64,000 nt of DNA, taken from contig NC_045149.1 in the NCBI RefSeq assembly GCF_008831285.2, positions 12,982,629-13,046,628 of the forward strand. Direction: 5' to 3'. Of the stretch, positions 61,386 through 64,000 are shown in pieces; the first letter of the stretch is position 1; every line of letters starts with the position of its first letter. A program made the translations under genes and the position numbers. Below the pieces are notes generated by a model. That model worked only from the letters and a program-made list of their open reading frames with translations, had not been told where the DNA came from and did no database searches. Origin of the DNA: Nymphaea colorata. Taxonomy: Eukaryota; Streptophyta; Magnoliopsida; Nymphaeales; Nymphaeaceae.

Positions 61386-63070
61386 CCAAAATAAGTTTCA
61401 TAGCGACCAACAACACAATAATAAAAACAAGACCTTTCACACACAACAACTATGTGCTCTGGCAACAAAACGTAGATTTCTGAAAAGTTTCTACTCCAAG
61501 TGGTAACAGTGCACTTGGAAGGGATCCGCAACGATTTCACCACTGAAAATCACTCTTTGTCCTCATTTTTCTCTCTCTTGCCTCTCTTCCTCTCTCTTTT
61601 CTCTCTTCTTTCCTCTCTTTTCTCCTCAATTTGCCGACCAAAATGGGGTAGCAGCCCCTTTTATGGTTAAAATATTATTTAATATTATATTTTAATATAT
61701 TTTATTCAAAGATGGTTACATGAATTATTTAAATATTATGCAAAGGTTAGTGTAATTAGTTAGATTTAAATGATTGATTTAGATTTTGGTTTAGCTTAGT
61801 GTTTATCCTAGTTTAGGAGCCTTAATCCATCATTAATTGGATGTTTAAACTCTTAAACTTTCATTTACTCATAATCATGATTAGCACAATTTAATCTCTT
61901 TACTCAATTACTAATACACCCCTAAGTCATGGCCAATAATTACAAATTTGCCACTGACCAATTACCAGAATACCCAAATCTCATTGGGCCTTGAACTGTT
62001 TCAGTCAGTTTGACTGCAAGTTTTGTAACCATGGAACAAGCATTTTTTCATTCGGTTAGAAACATCAACAAAACTAAGTCCAGTATTTTTATAGGCATAA
62101 TTAGTTCTTAATTTTGATATAATGTCTTAGCAATACACATACATGAACAAAACAAGGTTTTGGAACTTCTAGGGCGAAAACTATATTTCAAATCTGCTTT
62201 CGGCACTAAGGAGCTGGATGTTACAATTAATAGATTAACCAAAACCTTGGTTGAATTATAGATGGCAATTTAGAAATTGCCCTCATTCATTCCATCAGTC
62301 TTAAGTCATTTACTGGTGACATCAGCATGTTACAATCAATAATGAAATTTCTCTACAATAGAAAAGGGATCAATTAGACAAACCTACCTCCTTTTCTGTT
62401 TTGAACCACTTCGACACTCTGTCTTCTGCTTCCTCCCATGATCATCCTCCTCCTCCTCCTCCTTGTAATCCAATCTGCTTCCTCCCATGATCATCCTCCT
62501 CCTCCTCCTCCTTGTAATCCAATCTGCTTCCTCCCATGATCATCCTCCTCCTTGTAATCCAGTCATCCTCTTCTACATAATTGACCTATAATTTTTTTGT
62601 GCCTTTGTATTTTATTTCTTCTCTCCTATGTCTTGACAAATTTGATATTATTCAGTCTTTCTCTCTCTATTTTAATCTCCTTATTTCCTTCATCAGCTTC
62701 ATTCTTTTTCCTCCAATCTCCTTTTTTCTCTTTTCCCTAAAGTGGTTCTAAACCAGATGTAGAGGCACCTCTAGGGCTCTCTTTCATTCCTCACTTTACC
62801 ATTACATCAATAATGACATCAGCCAGTTCCAGCTCCTTATTGTCAGGGCCACATTTGCTAGGGAACCTTGAATACTGCTAGTCAGTAGATGAGGACTCGA
62901 CAAACGACAACTATTCTACCTTATTCTACATGTGCCAATTTGCTTGATGTGTTTTGCTACAGTCCTCTACCTCTTCAAAACCTCACTAATTGACGTTTTG
63001 CTACAAACATCAGGCATTTGTTGTCGATCAGACTTTGCATCTCTTGCTCTTGACCATGGTGTACTCTCTG
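61386..63070. other. Spacer between long direct repeats
   Basis: CT-rich near 61560-61625 and AT-rich at 61660-61740, with a 49-bp minisatellite at 62426. No retrotransposon coding blocks recognised. Confidence 0.5.
62426..62563. repeat. 49-bp minisatellite, 2.8 copies
   Basis: Units 62426-62474 and 62475-62523 are identical (ctgcttcctcccatgatcat, a CTC run, then cttgtaatccaat). A third, shorter unit (62524-62563) has fewer CTC triplets. The identical units point to recent slippage or unequal exchange. Confidence 0.95.
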
Positions 63071-64000
63071 TCGCATTATACTACACTATCTTTTCATGTA
63101 ACCGTGTTGGAATGCTGCCATTTAGATGTATCTCTCATCTTATTTTGAGAGTGCTTGTAAAATAATATGCAACTTCACCGACTTTATCATCTTCTCCACC
63201 AACTCTATCATTTTATTCACCTTTGCTTGGTTCCCCAATAACTTCCAAACTCTTTCATTTTGCTTTTAGAGCACACTCAAATGTCTTTGTTGCCTTATTT
63301 GTCTGCATTGCCACCATTGCAACGAAACTACAAAATAAAAAATAGATTAACAATAACCAAGGCCCTAAATAGAGGAACAACAAATGACAGAGTAATTGGC
63401 AAAATCTCACCTGACTGCCAAAAGCTACTTCCTTGAGTATTGGATGATGAGTTCCATTCTTCTATGCTCTCTCCAAGCCCTTGAAAAATAACTTCTATCC
63501 AAACAAAGGAGCAGCATTCTTAGAGCTTAGGGCAACCTCTTGCAAAGAGGATGAAGCATTGCACTTCATAGTCAACCAATAAAATGACAAAAGGTAGAGA
63601 TGTGTAGAAAGGGAAACTTATTGGCACCAATGGCACAGTTGTCCAAGGAAAAGCAAACATGAAGGATTGATTTCCATTGGGATCAGCTTGAGAGCACATA
63701 GTTAGGATGGTCAACCATCAGAGTATTCTCATGGCTTAGAACAATAAATCACTGTGTTGGGATTCTATAGCATTCAGTTTTTCTTTTAATACTATTATGG
63801 CATAGTGAACCTACTATACCAAGACCAAGTTTGGAGTTTGATCTTAGCAAATATGAAAAAACAACATTCTTGATATTTTGAAACACATATTTAGATTGAA
63901 ATAACCAAGTCTGACATTAAAATTACTGCACCAACCAGCAACAATCTGCAATCAACAATAAACAATCATTTTTCATACATTTCTGATATGATTAGCAGCA
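63071..64000. repeat. Long direct repeat, copy 2 (runs off the window)
   Basis: Partner of 60475-61385 in the same orientation, including 'gcaaagagg.tgaagcattgcac', 'agcacatagttagg.tggtcaacca' and 'accaaccagcaacaa' near its end. It continues to the window edge, so its right border is unknown. Confidence 0.85.

Noticed and set aside
60826-63714. Duplicated small protein gene on the minus strand in the long repeats
   Set aside because: The two copies share DNA similarity, but the open frames do not stay aligned between copies and neither has a recognisable pattern.

Overview
This is nuclear DNA from a plant, very probably a flowering plant with a transposon-rich genome. It shows GT-AG introns of up to 10 kb, long AT, CT and poly-A/T tracts, plant-type Ty1/copia elements primed by initiator Met-tRNA, hAT elements with 8-bp target duplications, and a host gene whose translation follows plant cytosolic prolyl-tRNA synthetase throughout. 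I cannot name the species.

The one host gene I can support is cytosolic proline-tRNA ligase on the + strand, from the ATG at 18057 to the TGA at 58170. Twelve coding exons join in frame to 531 codons, with class II motifs 1-3, an anticodon-binding domain and the C-terminal domain ending in GRSY. Coding sequence is about 1.6 kb of a 40.1-kb span, so roughly 96% is intron. Three introns (I3 7.5 kb, I6 10.0 kb, I8 9.9 kb) and I10 (5.4 kb) carry most of the length and most of the inserted elements. Two AAACCCTA telo-box motifs lie just upstream of or in the leader, as is common in plant translation-machinery genes.

Left flank (1-16.7 kb): layered retrotransposon debris. It holds the 3' end of a copia element (1-668), a LINE remnant (about 690-1260, -), another copia remnant (about 1330-2370, -), a decayed long LTR (about 2510-4650, -) and an LTR-like stretch (about 5.2-7.7 kb). 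A longer decayed copia element follows (11559-16635, -), with a small hAT element nested in the start of its gag.

Inside the gene: a hAT transposase remnant (20045-21710), a Harbinger-like MITE (23532-24268), an inverted-repeat element (24837-25549), nested hAT elements (29081-29837), a very young copia element (32377-37746), a near-complete decayed hAT with a second hAT inserted in it (40774-44606), a 2.2-kb solo LTR (45713-47904), another Harbinger-like MITE (53731-54503) and a fourth small hAT (56255-56588).

Right flank (58.2-64 kb): no gene recognised. It contains a pair of about 0.9-kb direct repeats roughly 2.6 kb apart and a 49-bp minisatellite.

The most notable signals are: (1) a family of small hAT elements, four copies with perfect 8-bp duplications, whose GC-rich GCACCC or GTACCC subterminal repeats differ between copies but match between the two ends of one copy; (2) a perfect 34-bp palindrome in the LTRs of the young copia element, made of two inverted exact matches to the mitosis-specific MSA promoter element just upstream of the TATA box; (3) near-identical LTRs on that element although its single coding frame carries several disabling lesions.
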